Source: Gammaproteobacteria bacterium (GTDB lineage Bacteria; Pseudomonadota; Gammaproteobacteria; Arenicellales; Poriferihabitantaceae). Taken from it: a stretch of 64,000 nt of DNA. Under the pieces are notes generated by a model that was not told the origin of the DNA, made no database searches, and saw only the letters and a program-made list of their open reading frames with translations. The stretch lies in NCBI GenBank assembly GCA_030432755.1, contig JAUILZ010000018.1, positions 1-64,000 of the forward strand. The letters run 5' to 3'. The translations under genes were made by a program, and so were the position numbers. Positions 45,358-55,796 of the stretch are shown one piece after another. Within the stretch, counting starts at the first letter, position 1. Each line of letters starts with the position of its first letter.

Positions 45358-46917
45358 TCAGTGACTGGTTCCCGCGGAGAGCGTGATCTTGTTGTGGACA
45401 TTGTATTTTCCCGACGGCTTCACCATGGGCAGTCGTTTCACCTCGCGCAGCGTCTCGGCATCGTAGACCACCACGGCGCCATCCTGCTCCCAGATGCTGA
45501 CCAGGGCGTAGCGGCCGTAGCGATCGAATTCCACGTGCGCAGCGGCCTTGCCCGGTTCCGGGGTGAGCGTTTCGACGATCTCCAGGGTCTGCTTGTCGAT
45601 GACGTGGAGCTGGTCGCGGTGGGGCCCGAAGAACACGTCCACCCACGCGTAGCGGGTGTTTTCATGGCTGCGCATGAAGAATCCCGGCCCGGCCGTGGGT
45701 ATCCGCCGCACCACCTCGAAGGTGGACAGGTCGATCACGCTCACCTCCCCGGTGCCCAGGTGGGGCGTGGCCAGGACCGTTCGGTCCTGCCAGTTCCAGG
45801 TGATACCGGAGCCGAGGTGGGGCAGTCCCTGTAGGGGGATGTCGGCGATCTTGCGCCCCACGTCCATCTGTACCACCTGGCCGTTGTCCGCCGACCGCGA
45901 TGCACCGAACAGCAGGCGGTAATCCTCGCTGAAGAAGAAGTCGTCCAGATGATCGTCGAGACGGATGCGGCGCACCGGGAAGGGCCCCTCCCGCCTGGCC
46001 AGCCCCTCGTCCATGCGGTAGTCGTGCATGATGCCCTCGTACACCGGGCGCGGATCGTCGCCGTACTGGATCTCCCAGACCTCGGGAATGTCCTTCAGCG
46101 CAACGATGAAGCTCTCCCTGGGTGGCGCGGTGTACACCGCGCTCGCGCGCGAGGTGACGCCGCCGTCGCCGACGATGTCGATCACGCGATTGAGGGAGAG
46201 GTCTTCAGCGTTGAGGATCACCAGCGAATGCGGCAGCGTATTGGCGACCATGACGTAGCGGTCGTCCGCGGACACCGCGAGGTTGCGCGTGTTGATGCCC
46301 GCGCGGATCTCCGCCACCGGCTCCAGGTTCCAGAGGTCGTAGCGCTCGATCCAGCCGTCGCGGGAGGCGAAATGGACGAAGCGGCCGTCGCTCGAGTACT
46401 TGGGACCGCCGTGGACCGCGAAATGGGTGGGGAACCGGTGCACCGGCTCCAGCCGGTCGCCGTCGAGCAGCGTGGCGTGGTGGTCGCCGAGCTCAACTAC
46501 CACGAAGAGGTTGAGCGGGTCGGCATCGTAGCGCGGACGTTCCAGGTCCGGGACGGGATCGAAACGCCTGTGGCTGGCGAGGATCTCGTCACGCCCCCAG
46601 GCGGGCGTGATCCCGGGGGGCGAATAGATCAGCTCCACCAGCGAGTCGACCTCCGCGGGAGAGAGGCGGTCGCCGAATCCCGGCATCTGGGTGGAGGTCC
46701 TGCCTTCCAGCACGACCGCGGCTGCCTCGGTCTTGCGCAGTCGTCCCAGGTTCTCCGGCAGCAGCGCGGGGCCCATGCCGCCGAGCCGGTCGCCGCCATG
46801 GCAGGCGGCGCAATGATCCCGGTACAGCGCCGCCGCGTCCCCGTTCGCCAGCGCGGACGCTCCCGTGCACCACGCGAGCAGCGTGAGTATGACGAGCAGC
46901 GAGCGGAGCGGGAGCAT
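45358..46917 (-). CDS. nirN: NirN-like c-type cytochrome with heme d1-binding propeller
   Basis: This 519-residue protein has a signal peptide (ILTLLAWCTGASA), a short cytochrome c domain (Cys36-Ala-Ala-Cys39-His40) and a beta-propeller like that of cytochrome cd1. NirN oxidises the last side chain in heme d1 formation (dihydro-heme d1 dehydrogenase) and helps pass the cofactor to NirS in the periplasm. It is the last gene of the nir operon; its ATG shares one base with the nirJ stop (TGATG). A simple NirS paralogue is less likely given the second, longer NirS in the same operon. Confidence 0.82.
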   Translation of the reverse strand: MLPLRSLLVILTLLAWCTGASALANGDAAALYRDHCAACHGGDRLGGMGPALLPENLGRLRKTEAAAVVLEGRTSTQMPGFGDRLSPAEVDSLVELIYSPPGITPAWGRDEILASHRRFDPVPDLERPRYDADPLNLFVVVELGDHHATLLDGDRLEPVHRFPTHFAVHGGPKYSSDGRFVHFASRDGWIERYDLWNLEPVAEIRAGINTRNLAVSADDRYVMVANTLPHSLVILNAEDLSLNRVIDIVGDGGVTSRASAVYTAPPRESFIVALKDIPEVWEIQYGDDPRPVYEGIMHDYRMDEGLARREGPFPVRRIRLDDHLDDFFFSEDYRLLFGASRSADNGQVVQMDVGRKIADIPLQGLPHLGSGITWNWQDRTVLATPHLGTGEVSVIDLSTFEVVRRIPTAGPGFFMRSHENTRYAWVDVFFGPHRDQLHVIDKQTLEIVETLTPEPGKAAAHVEFDRYGRYALVSIWEQDGAVVVYDAETLREVKRLPMVKPSGKYNVHNKITLSAGTSH

Positions 46918-48182
46918 CAGTGAGAGCGCACCGGGATCCGGACCCGGTGCTGACGCCGACGCGGCGTCAACGGCAGGCGCGGCGGCAGGCCGCTGACGCC
47001 GATCTCCTCGTCACTGAGGTAGCATCCGGGATCCTCCGACCAGGGATCGCCCGTCAACTGCCACGCTCGCGTGCGGCTGTTGCCGCCGCAGATGTCGAGA
47101 TGGCTGCAGGCGGCGCATCGACCCTTGAGCGGGCGCCGGGCCTGTTTCAGTCCGGCCATGAGTGGATCCGAGGTATCGTTCCAGATCTCGCCGAAGGGCC
47201 GCTCGCGGACATTGCCCAGGGTGTAGTCCCACCACATGGTATCCGGGTGCACTTTGCCGAGATTGTCGATGTTGGCGATGTTGACCCCGGAAGAGTTTCC
47301 GCCCCAGGCCTGCAGCATCCGCCTGAGGCGCGGCGCGCTGTCGGGCATGTTGCGCCGCACCCAGTGGTAGAGGTAGACCCCGTCGGCATCGTTGTTGCCG
47401 GTGACGAATTCGGTGCGCCTGTCCGCCGCGATATCCTCCAGGCATTGCCGGATCAGCAGGTCCAACGCGGTGCGGGTCATGTCACCGGCGGCGTCGGACA
47501 TCCGGTTCCTGTTGCCCCGGCCGGCGTAGTTGAGATGGGAGAGGTAGAACTTGTCGACGCCCTCCCGCCGCATGAGCGCCAGCAGTCCGGGCAGGTCCGC
47601 GGCGTTGTCCGCCGTCAGGGTGAAACGCATGCCCACCTTGAGACCCTCCTTGACGCAGAGGCGGATGCCCGCGAGGGACTCGTCGAAGGCGCCCGCGCGG
47701 CGGCGGAACCGGTCATGGATCTCACGCAGGCCATCGAGGCTCACGCCGACATAGTCGAGATCCAGCTCGACGAGGCGGGCGATGTTCTGCGGCGTGACCA
47801 GGGTGCCGTTGCTCGACAGGCCGACGTAGAAACCCATGGCTTTCGCGCGCGAGGCGATGGCGAAGATGTCGGGATGCATCAGCGGCTCGCCGCCGGACAG
47901 GATCAGTACCCGCACGCCGAAGGCATGCAGCTCGTCCATCACCCGGTGGATCTCGGGGGTCGACAGCTCGCCGGCGAAATCGATGTCGGCGGAGGTGGCG
48001 TAGCAGTGCTTGCAGGTCAGGTTGCAGCGCCGGATCAGGTTCCAGATCACCACGGGTCCGGCGGGACCCGGTCCGGCGGGACCCGGCCTGGCGCGGCCAG
48101 GCTCGCTGGAATCCGATCCGGCCGCGATGCCGTTGGGTGGCGAGGCCGAAATTGCGCGCAGGTAACGGCTTATGCGAAACAT
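46917..48182 (-). CDS. nirJ: Radical SAM heme d1 synthesis protein NirJ
   Basis: This 421-residue radical SAM enzyme has the [4Fe-4S] motif CNLTCKHC and a C-terminal SPASM-type cysteine region (GRCAACSHLDICGG). NirJ removes propionate side chains from 12,18-didecarboxysiroheme on the way to heme d1. The N terminus carries a Pro/Gly-rich linker made of short 15-bp DNA repeats (coding PGPAG twice), an unusual local expansion. GGAGGG lies just before the ATG. It sits 51 bases downstream of nirGH and runs directly into nirN. Confidence 0.92.
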   Translation of the reverse strand: MFRISRYLRAISASPPNGIAAGSDSSEPGRARPGPAGPGPAGPVVIWNLIRRCNLTCKHCYATSADIDFAGELSTPEIHRVMDELHAFGVRVLILSGGEPLMHPDIFAIASRAKAMGFYVGLSSNGTLVTPQNIARLVELDLDYVGVSLDGLREIHDRFRRRAGAFDESLAGIRLCVKEGLKVGMRFTLTADNAADLPGLLALMRREGVDKFYLSHLNYAGRGNRNRMSDAAGDMTRTALDLLIRQCLEDIAADRRTEFVTGNNDADGVYLYHWVRRNMPDSAPRLRRMLQAWGGNSSGVNIANIDNLGKVHPDTMWWDYTLGNVRERPFGEIWNDTSDPLMAGLKQARRPLKGRCAACSHLDICGGNSRTRAWQLTGDPWSEDPGCYLSDEEIGVSGLPPRLPLTPRRRQHRVRIPVRSH

Positions 48183-48233
48183 GGAGCCCTCCGCGGGCGT
48201 GGCGAACGTGTTGTGGTCGACTTCATGGCAGGA

Positions 48234-49220
48234 TCATGCAGCCAGCTTGAGACCGGTCTTCTTGAGGATGGCGCTGGAATAGAGGATGTCGTCCCGCATG
48301 CTGCTCTCCCCCAGCAGATGGCGGATCCGCGACCGCTTCGACTCCACCGCCGCGCGGTCCGTCCCGTGCACCATGGCGAACAGGTTGTAGGGCCAGTCTG
48401 GCAAATGCCGTGGCCGCAGGTAACAGTGGCTGACGAAAGGCAGCGCACCGATCCGGGCGCCGATTGCCTCGGCCTTGGCGTCGGCGACGTCCCACACTGT
48501 CATGCCGTTGGCGCGCAGGCCGAGGCGGTAGTGATTCGGGACCGCGCCGACGCGGCGGATGACGCCGTGGCTCTCCAGTTCGCGCAGGCGCTCCATCGCC
48601 TCCGCCACGGGCATTCCCGCGCGCGCTGCAATCGCCTCCCAGGGTTCAGCCACCAGCGGCAGGCCCTCCTGGCAGCACACCACCAGCGCGCGGTCCCGGG
48701 GGGTCAGCCGGTATGCCGTCGACCGGCGCGGGATTTCCGGCGACACGGTATCCACTCCGCCATTGGCGTCCAGTTCGAGGAAAAGGCCGACATAGAACTC
48801 CCGCAGCTTGGGGAAACGGTATACCGGCAGCGCGCTCCGTTCCTCGATCCGGTCCGCGGTTCGCGCCACGAGCTCCGGCGACTCCGCCGAGATCACGAAC
48901 CACATGTTGAGCGCATGTTCGCGGCGGTAGTTGTGGGCAACGCAGTCAAGGTCGTTGACCAGCGCCACGACCTCCGCGAACCGGGGCTCCGGGACCGCCA
49001 TCGCCGCCAGCACCTGCTGCCCGCCCATCCTGGCGGCATCGAACAGCGGTCCGAAACGCGACAGGTAGCCTTCCCGCAGGAGGTCGCCCACCAGGGAGAT
49101 CAAAGCGGACTCCGTCATTCCAAGCTTTGCCGCGACCTGTAGGAATGGTCGCCTGGAAATCGGGAATCCGCCCTGAAACCGGTTGATTAACTTGCGCGCA
49201 TCGGCGGGCAGGACGTTCAT
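48234..49220 (-). CDS. NirG-NirH fusion, siroheme decarboxylase subunit
   Basis: This 328-residue protein is made of two AsnC-like halves. The first (about 1-155) has SRFGPLFDAARMGGQQVLAA and NYRREHALNMWFVISA. The second (about 168-328) has GVIRRVGAVPNHYRLGLRAN and RPRHLPDWPYNLFAMVHG. In Pseudomonas, NirG and NirH are separate proteins of about 150-170 residues, so this is a natural fusion. With NirD and NirL it decarboxylates siroheme to 12,18-didecarboxysiroheme. Its ATG overlaps the nirL stop (ATGA). Confidence 0.87.
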   Translation of the reverse strand: MNVLPADARKLINRFQGGFPISRRPFLQVAAKLGMTESALISLVGDLLREGYLSRFGPLFDAARMGGQQVLAAMAVPEPRFAEVVALVNDLDCVAHNYRREHALNMWFVISAESPELVARTADRIEERSALPVYRFPKLREFYVGLFLELDANGGVDTVSPEIPRRSTAYRLTPRDRALVVCCQEGLPLVAEPWEAIAARAGMPVAEAMERLRELESHGVIRRVGAVPNHYRLGLRANGMTVWDVADAKAEAIGARIGALPFVSHCYLRPRHLPDWPYNLFAMVHGTDRAAVESKRSRIRHLLGESSMRDDILYSSAILKKTGLKLAA

Positions 49221-49774
49221 GGCATTTCACTCCGCGGGGTTTCGCGGGCCCCCCGAACGGTCACCGACTCGAGCCGCGGCGCGACCGCGTAACGCGCTCC
49301 GCGTTGTTTGAAGCGGCGCGCGCTGAACAGGATTTCATGGGGGAACCCCGGTCCCTCCAGCAGGTTTTCGAGCACCCGGACATTCTCCCGCACTGCGTTC
49401 TTTTCGCAGCCATGCACCATGGTGAACAGGTTGTAGCGCCAGTCCGGCAGCTTGCGCGGACGCTGGTAGCACAGAGTGACGAAACGCTGTTCGCCGAACA
49501 GCCTGCCGATCTCGTCCACGCGGTTGTCCGGCACGTCCCAGACCACCATGCCGTTGGCGCGGAAGCCCAGCTCATGGTGACGCACCACGATACCGTAGCG
49601 GCGGATGGCGCCTTCCCCTGCGAGATGCCGGATGACCTCCAGCACGTCGCTCTCGCTGACCTCGAGGCGTTCGCCGATGACCCGGTAGGGATGCGGTTCC
49701 AGTGGAATGCCGCCCTCGATCTCGCGGATCACCCGCATACGCAGGTCCGCGTTGCTGGCCGCGTCAATCGGCAT
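49217..49774 (-). CDS. nirL: Siroheme decarboxylase subunit NirL
   Basis: This 185-residue AsnC/Lrp-like protein carries the conserved signature RRYGIVVRHHELGFRANGMV and RPRKLPDWRYNLFTMVHGCE of the NirDLGH family. The ATG at 49774 overlaps the nirD end by 11 bases. The longer frame to 50041 is a shadow of nirD. It acts with NirD and NirGH on siroheme in the cytoplasm. NirL versus NirH identity is judged from gene order and is less certain than the family. Confidence 0.85.
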   Translation of the reverse strand: MPIDAASNADLRMRVIREIEGGIPLEPHPYRVIGERLEVSESDVLEVIRHLAGEGAIRRYGIVVRHHELGFRANGMVVWDVPDNRVDEIGRLFGEQRFVTLCYQRPRKLPDWRYNLFTMVHGCEKNAVRENVRVLENLLEGPGFPHEILFSARRFKQRGARYAVAPRLESVTVRGARETPRSEMP

Positions 49775-50264
49775 CGTCCGGCGGCCAGCGCATGTCGAAA
49801 CCGAGGTCGATGAAATAGTCCCGCAGCATGGGCAGCACCAGCAGGCTGACCCCGGTCTGCTTCTCGAGTCCGGCGACGGTGCGGTCGAGTTCGGCCTGGT
49901 CCGGGGCGGTGACCACGAACCAGAGGTTGTAATGGTGCTCGCGTTCGTAGTTGTGATTGACCGCGGGACATCGGTTGATGAGGCTGGCGACTTCCACCAG
50001 CCTGTCCGGCGGCACCTTCGCCGCCACCAGGGTGCTGACACCGAGCCGGTTGGGGGTGAATACCGGGCCGACCCGCGACACGATGCGGCTGGCCTGGAGC
50101 CGGCGCAGCAGGGTCAGCACGGTTTCCTCCTCCACCCCGAGTCTGGCGGCAATGTCGCGGTAGGGCTCCCGGGACAACGGCAGATCGCGCTGGAACTCGT
50201 TCACAAGGCGTCGCTCCAGGGGCGTCAGCTCGGATCGGCCAGCGGTGGGCGCCGCCGCGGTCAC
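49764..50264 (-). CDS. nirD: Siroheme decarboxylase subunit NirD
   Basis: This 166-residue AsnC/Lrp-like protein starts with GTG overlapping the nirF stop (GTGA). A winged helix (TPLERRLVNEFQRDLPLSRE) is followed by the family motif RVGPVFTPNRLGVSTLVAAK and NYEREHHYNLWFVVTAPD. It is part of the complex that removes two carboxylates from siroheme during heme d1 synthesis. The 11-base overlap with nirL suggests coupled translation and a stoichiometric complex. Confidence 0.87.
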   Translation of the reverse strand: MTAAAPTAGRSELTPLERRLVNEFQRDLPLSREPYRDIAARLGVEEETVLTLLRRLQASRIVSRVGPVFTPNRLGVSTLVAAKVPPDRLVEVASLINRCPAVNHNYEREHHYNLWFVVTAPDQAELDRTVAGLEKQTGVSLLVLPMLRDYFIDLGFDMRWPPDDAD

Positions 50265-51445
50265 AGGCCGGTCCGGTGCGCCCGGGCGGTGAAGAAGATG
50301 CCGCTGGGCGTGGCGGCTTCCAGTTCCGTCAGCACGGCCAGGGAGTCCGTGTCGTAGACCAGGACCCTGTTTTCGTCGCGCACCGACAACCAGACTTCCT
50401 CTCCCCGGGGTTCGAATTCCATGTGCAGTACCCCGGGGCCGGGTTCGAGTTCCGAGACCACGGCCAGTGACTCGGTGTCGATGACCTGTACCCGGTCATT
50501 GTCCGGAAGCGCGAAGTTGACCCAGACATGGCGGCCGTCGGGCCGCGCGATGGCGAAAACCGGCTGTCCTTGGAGCGGGATGCGGGCGACGGGGTCCCAG
50601 CTCTCGAGGTCGACGACGAGAAGCTCATGGGCGCCCACCGCGGGGACGAAGGCCCGCCCACCGGCCACCGCCCAGCCTTCCAGGTGGGGCATCTTGTACA
50701 CCGGCAGGGGCTCGTCACCGGGTCCGTAGTCGGAAAGGATCCGCCGCACTCCCTCCCCCGGGTGCCACAGGTCCAGCACAGCGAGCCCGGGTTCGCCGAA
50801 CAGGCCGGCGATGTAGTAGCGGCCGTCCGGCGTGACGAGGGCGTCGTAAGGGTTCACGCCGATGCCCTCGTAGCGGGTGACGACGATGTTGGCGCGATCC
50901 GACAGGTCGGCGACCCGAATCTCGCCGGCTTCCCAGAGGCTGAACACGAAGCGGTTACCGGGCGCGTCCACCAGCCCCACCACCTTGGACCGCCGGCCGT
51001 CGCCGAAGGTGGCGGGGAGGTCTGCCACGGGTTCCAGGGTCGCGGCGTCGAACACGCGCACTCCGCCGGGTTCATAGTTCGACACCGCCACCAGGCTGCC
51101 GTCCTGGGAGATCGCGCCGCCGATACTGTTGCCGGCCTGGACGACGCGTCGGTCGACCCTCGCCTCCAGCATGTCCACCCGCGTCAGGCCGCCATCGCGG
51201 CCGAACACGTAGGCGTAGCGCTGGTCACGGGAATACACCACCGACGCATGGGACAGGTCGCCGAGGCCCTCCACCCGTGCGAGGAAGCGGTTGCCGCTGG
51301 TCTCGAGGATGCGTACCGAGCCCGTGGTGCGCTCGATCACGAGGCCGAGATCCCCGGTGCCGCGAATCCCGCCGGCGAACGCCACGGGCAGGGTGGCGAG
51401 AAGTCCCAGGGTGAACAGCCAGGACAGCGACCGGTGGGCGCTCAT
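50261..51445 (-). CDS. nirF: Heme d1 biosynthesis protein NirF
   Basis: This 394-residue protein has a signal peptide (LSWLFTLGLLATLPVAFAGG) and an eight-bladed propeller-type repeat similar to the d1 domain of NirS (GGAISQDGSLVAVSNYEPGG, NPYDALVTPDGRYYIAGLFG, MPHLEGWAVAGGRAFVPAVG), but no cytochrome c domain. NirF is a periplasmic, often membrane-tethered enzyme needed for a late step of heme d1 synthesis. Its ATG overlaps the nirC stop by 4 bases (ATGA). Confidence 0.9.
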   Translation of the reverse strand: MSAHRSLSWLFTLGLLATLPVAFAGGIRGTGDLGLVIERTTGSVRILETSGNRFLARVEGLGDLSHASVVYSRDQRYAYVFGRDGGLTRVDMLEARVDRRVVQAGNSIGGAISQDGSLVAVSNYEPGGVRVFDAATLEPVADLPATFGDGRRSKVVGLVDAPGNRFVFSLWEAGEIRVADLSDRANIVVTRYEGIGVNPYDALVTPDGRYYIAGLFGEPGLAVLDLWHPGEGVRRILSDYGPGDEPLPVYKMPHLEGWAVAGGRAFVPAVGAHELLVVDLESWDPVARIPLQGQPVFAIARPDGRHVWVNFALPDNDRVQVIDTESLAVVSELEPGPGVLHMEFEPRGEEVWLSVRDENRVLVYDTDSLAVLTELEAATPSGIFFTARAHRTGL

Positions 51446-51768
51446 TCCACCACTCCCGACTGCAGCGACCGCGCCAGCCAGGCCGCGTCCTCGGGCGTCA
51501 GCAGCGCGCGCCACGGCGGCATCGCGGTACCACGCCGGCCGTCGAGGATGGCATCCACGATCCAGTCCCTGGGCAGGTGGCGCATGCGGTCCGGTGTCAG
51601 TGGCGGGCCGAGGCCGCCGCGCAACCGGGTGCCGTGGCAGGAACCGCAGTCGTGCACCAGCAGGTTGCCGAGCGCGCGCTCGCGCTCCGGCTCCAGGGCG
51701 GCGGCCACGGGTACGGCCATGGCAAAACTAAAGGCCAACGCGAGCAAGTAGGGGATGCGACGGGTCAT
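51442..51768 (-). CDS. nirC: c-type cytochrome NirC
   Basis: This 108-residue cytochrome has a signal peptide (YLLALAFSFAMAVPVAAA), one heme site CGSCHG and the axial methionine probably in GTAMPPWRALL. NirC can donate electrons to NirS or act in heme d1 maturation. The ATG at 51768 places the signal at the very N terminus and overlaps the nirE end by 41 bases. The longer frame to 51810 is less likely. Confidence 0.87.
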   Translation of the reverse strand: MTRRIPYLLALAFSFAMAVPVAAALEPERERALGNLLVHDCGSCHGTRLRGGLGPPLTPDRMRHLPRDWIVDAILDGRRGTAMPPWRALLTPEDAAWLARSLQSGVVE

Positions 51769-52549
51769 GTTCGAGCTCTTCCTGCGGAAACCACTGGATG
51801 GCATCGCCAATGGCCACGCTGTGACCGATGATCACCAGGGTCGGTGATTCGAGCCCGCGGGCGGCCACCAGCGCGGGCAGCTCTCCCAGGGGGCCGCGCA
51901 CAACCCGCTGGCGGCGGGTGGTGCCGTTCTCCACCGCGGCCGCGGGCAGGGATTCCGGCATGCCCGCGGCAACGAGGCGGGCCGCGATCGCTGGCAGCGT
52001 GGCGAGCCCCATGTAGACCACGAGGGTGCATTCGGGGTCCGCCAGGGCCTGCCAGTGGAGATCCAGTTCACCGTTTTCCAGCAGGTGCCCGGTGACCACC
52101 CGGAACCCGCGGCTCACGCCGCGATGGGTAAGCGGGATGCCGGCATAGGCGCTGCACGCCGTGGCGGCCGTGACCCCGGGCACGACCTCGAACGGGACGC
52201 CGGCGCGTGCCAGCGCCAGCGCCTCCTCGCTGCCGCGCCCGAAGACGAAGGGATCTCCGCCCTTCAACCGCACCACCGAGCGGTTCTTCCCCGCGAGGGT
52301 CACCAGCATGCGGCTGATCTCCGCCTGGTCGACGCTGTGACGGCCCGTGGACTTGCCCACCGAGATTCGGGTCACGCCGGCCGGCGCGAGCTCCAGGATC
52401 TCGGGAGCGACCAGGCGGTCGTAAACCAGTACGTCCGCCGACTGGATCAGGCCCAGCGCCCGCAGCGTAAGCAGGTCCGGGCTGCCGGGGCCGGCCCCCA
52501 CGAGGAAAACCTTGCCGCGGGGGCCGGTACGGGTCACGGGCGCATCCAA
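51728..52549 (-). CDS. nirE: Uroporphyrinogen-III C-methyltransferase NirE/CobA
   Basis: This 273-residue SAM-dependent enzyme makes precorrin-2 from uroporphyrinogen III, the first committed step to siroheme and heme d1. Motifs: LVGAGPGSPDLLTLRAL, VYDRLV, VRLKGGDPFVFGRG, PGVTAATACSAYAGIPLTHR. Its place inside the nir operon supports the name nirE. Start is TTG at 52549 or GTG at 52537; no clear ribosome-binding site decides. No precorrin-2 dehydrogenase/ferrochelatase is present here, so CysG-type activity must come from elsewhere. Confidence 0.92.
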   Translation of the reverse strand: MDAPVTRTGPRGKVFLVGAGPGSPDLLTLRALGLIQSADVLVYDRLVAPEILELAPAGVTRISVGKSTGRHSVDQAEISRMLVTLAGKNRSVVRLKGGDPFVFGRGSEEALALARAGVPFEVVPGVTAATACSAYAGIPLTHRGVSRGFRVVTGHLLENGELDLHWQALADPECTLVVYMGLATLPAIAARLVAAGMPESLPAAAVENGTTRRQRVVRGPLGELPALVAARGLESPTLVIIGHSVAIGDAIQWFPQEELEHDPSHPLLARVGL

Positions 52550-52558
52550 CCGGGGTGC

Positions 52559-54331
<1,773 letters not shown>

Positions 54332-54382
54332 TCAACAGGTTCGCGGCAAGAAAATCCTAAGCCCTCGCTCCCGGTTCGCTCC

Positions 54383-54396
54383 TTGACTTTGGTCAA
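54383..54396. promoter_or_regulatory. FNR/Dnr-type box between nirS and nnrS
   Basis: TTGAC-TTTG-GTCAA is a perfect palindromic variant of the FNR/Dnr site (8 of 10 against TTGAT-N4-ATCAA, both changes symmetrical). It is about 70 bases before nnrS and about 103 bases before nirS, so it may control both directions. Confidence 0.75.
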
Positions 54397-54459
54397 TCCC
54401 CGCCAATCATCCTGTCGCAATAATCAGGCGGCCCTTTCCCACGCTCCGCCCAGCGAAAC

Positions 54460-55641
54460 ATGACCGACGCCGCATCCGCGCGCGCCCGATACCCCGTGGC
54501 GCTCGAACTGGGCTTCCGTCCGTTCTTCCTCGGCGCCATGGCATTCGCCGTGGTGACCATTGGTCTCTGGGGAGGAATCTTCCTCGGGCACATTCCCGGG
54601 GTAGCGGACCCCGCCGCCGGCATCTACTGGCATGCCCACGAGATGCTCTATGGCTACGTCATGGCGGTGGTCGCGGGCTTCCTGCTTACCGCGGTGTCCA
54701 ACTGGACCGGCAGTCCGACACTGCGCGGCTGGCCGCTGTTGTTCCTGTTCGTGTGCTGGATGGCGGCAAGGCTGGCCTGGCTTCCGCCACTGGCGAGCAC
54801 CACCATGGCGCTGCTGTTCGACGGCCTGTTCACCCTCGGGTTGATGGTTTCCATTACCGCGCCCGTGATCCGGGCGCGCCAGTGGCGGCAGATGGCGGTG
54901 CTGACGAAGGTGGCGTTGCTCGCGGCCTTCAACCTGGTGTTCTACCTCGGCAGCCTGGGGCATCTCGAGACCGGCCATGCCATAGGCATCTACGGTGGCT
55001 TCTACCTGTTGCTGGGCCTCATCCTTACCATGGCCCGCAGGGTGGTGCCGTTCTTCATCGAAAGAGCCTTGCCGGGGGAACACAAGCCGCGCAACAGCAA
55101 GGCGCTGGATATCGCCAGCCTGGTCCTGTTTCTCGCGCTGTTCGTGTCCGAGGTGTTCTGGCTGCAACCCTGGCTGTCGATCGCCACCGCGCTCGGCCTG
55201 TTCGCGGTGAACGCGATACGCCTGGTACGGTGGACCGTGCCCGGATTGTGGCGCAATGTCATGCTGTGGAGCCTGGTCCTGTCCCTGTGGGCGATCACGC
55301 TCGGCTTCCTGGTCCTCGCCGCGGTCCATCTCGCGGGCATCCCGCGGTCACTGGCGATCCACGTTCTCGGCGTCGGCGGCATCGGCCTGATCACCGCGAG
55401 CATGATGATGCGGGTCTCCCTGGGCCACACCGGCCGCCAGGTCAACGTCCCGCCAAAGGCGTTCACCTGGGTGGTGATACTGCTCCTCGCCGCCGCGGCA
55501 CTGCGCGGCCTGGCCCCTCTGGCATTCCCCGCGCAATACCTGACCTGGATAGAACTGTCGATGGCCACCTGGCTGGCAGCCTTCGCAATCCTCTGCGCAC
55601 TCTGCCTGCCAATACTGCTTTCACCCCGGGCCGATTCTTGA
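54460..55641 (+). CDS. nnrS: NnrS family heme/copper membrane protein
   Basis: This 393-residue protein has about 12 helices and NnrS hallmarks: VALELGFRPFFLGAMAF, IYWHAHEMLYGYVMAVVAGF and LGVGGIGLITASMMMRVSLG with HTGR. NnrS proteins bind heme and copper and lessen nitrosative stress during denitrification. It is divergent from nirS, with a shared Dnr-type box. A copy of the 141-bp structured repeat begins 14 bases after the stop. Confidence 0.92.
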   Translation: MTDAASARARYPVALELGFRPFFLGAMAFAVVTIGLWGGIFLGHIPGVADPAAGIYWHAHEMLYGYVMAVVAGFLLTAVSNWTGSPTLRGWPLLFLFVCWMAARLAWLPPLASTTMALLFDGLFTLGLMVSITAPVIRARQWRQMAVLTKVALLAAFNLVFYLGSLGHLETGHAIGIYGGFYLLLGLILTMARRVVPFFIERALPGEHKPRNSKALDIASLVLFLALFVSEVFWLQPWLSIATALGLFAVNAIRLVRWTVPGLWRNVMLWSLVLSLWAITLGFLVLAAVHLAGIPRSLAIHVLGVGGIGLITASMMMRVSLGHTGRQVNVPPKAFTWVVILLLAAAALRGLAPLAFPAQYLTWIELSMATWLAAFAILCALCLPILLSPRADS

Positions 55642-55655
55642 AGTCACATATCGGC

Positions 55656-55796
55656 AAACTTGTCTCAAAATCGGCCGAGCGAAGGTGAGACGAGGCGAAT
55701 CCGGTCTCGGAAGCGCAATGTACAAACAGTACATGGGCATTTCGAGACCGGATCCAACGAAGTATCACCAAGCGCAGGCCATTTTGAGGCAAGTTT
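55656..55796 (+). repeat. 141-bp structured intergenic repeat, copy B
   Basis: Same length and layout as copy A at 23458-23598. Outer arms AAACTTGTCTCAAAAT (55656-55671) and 55781-55796 pair over 16 positions with one G-T wobble. Further stems are 55684-55688 with 55765-55769, 55697-55712 with 55740-55755, and the hairpin ATGTAC-AAACA-GTACAT at 55718-55734. It lies between convergent nnrS and NUDIX genes and ends on the base before the NUDIX stop codon. Confidence 0.85.

Noticed and set aside
48055..48100. Short 15-bp repeats in the nirJ 5' region as a mobile or regulatory element
   Set aside because: They encode in-frame Pro/Gly-rich residues of the NirJ N-terminal linker and number only about two and a half units.
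46920..49142. 740-residue plus-strand open frame opposite nirJ and nirGH
   Set aside because: The minus strand holds clear NirJ and NirGH proteins. The plus frame spans both genes and their gap, typical of antisense frames in GC-rich DNA.
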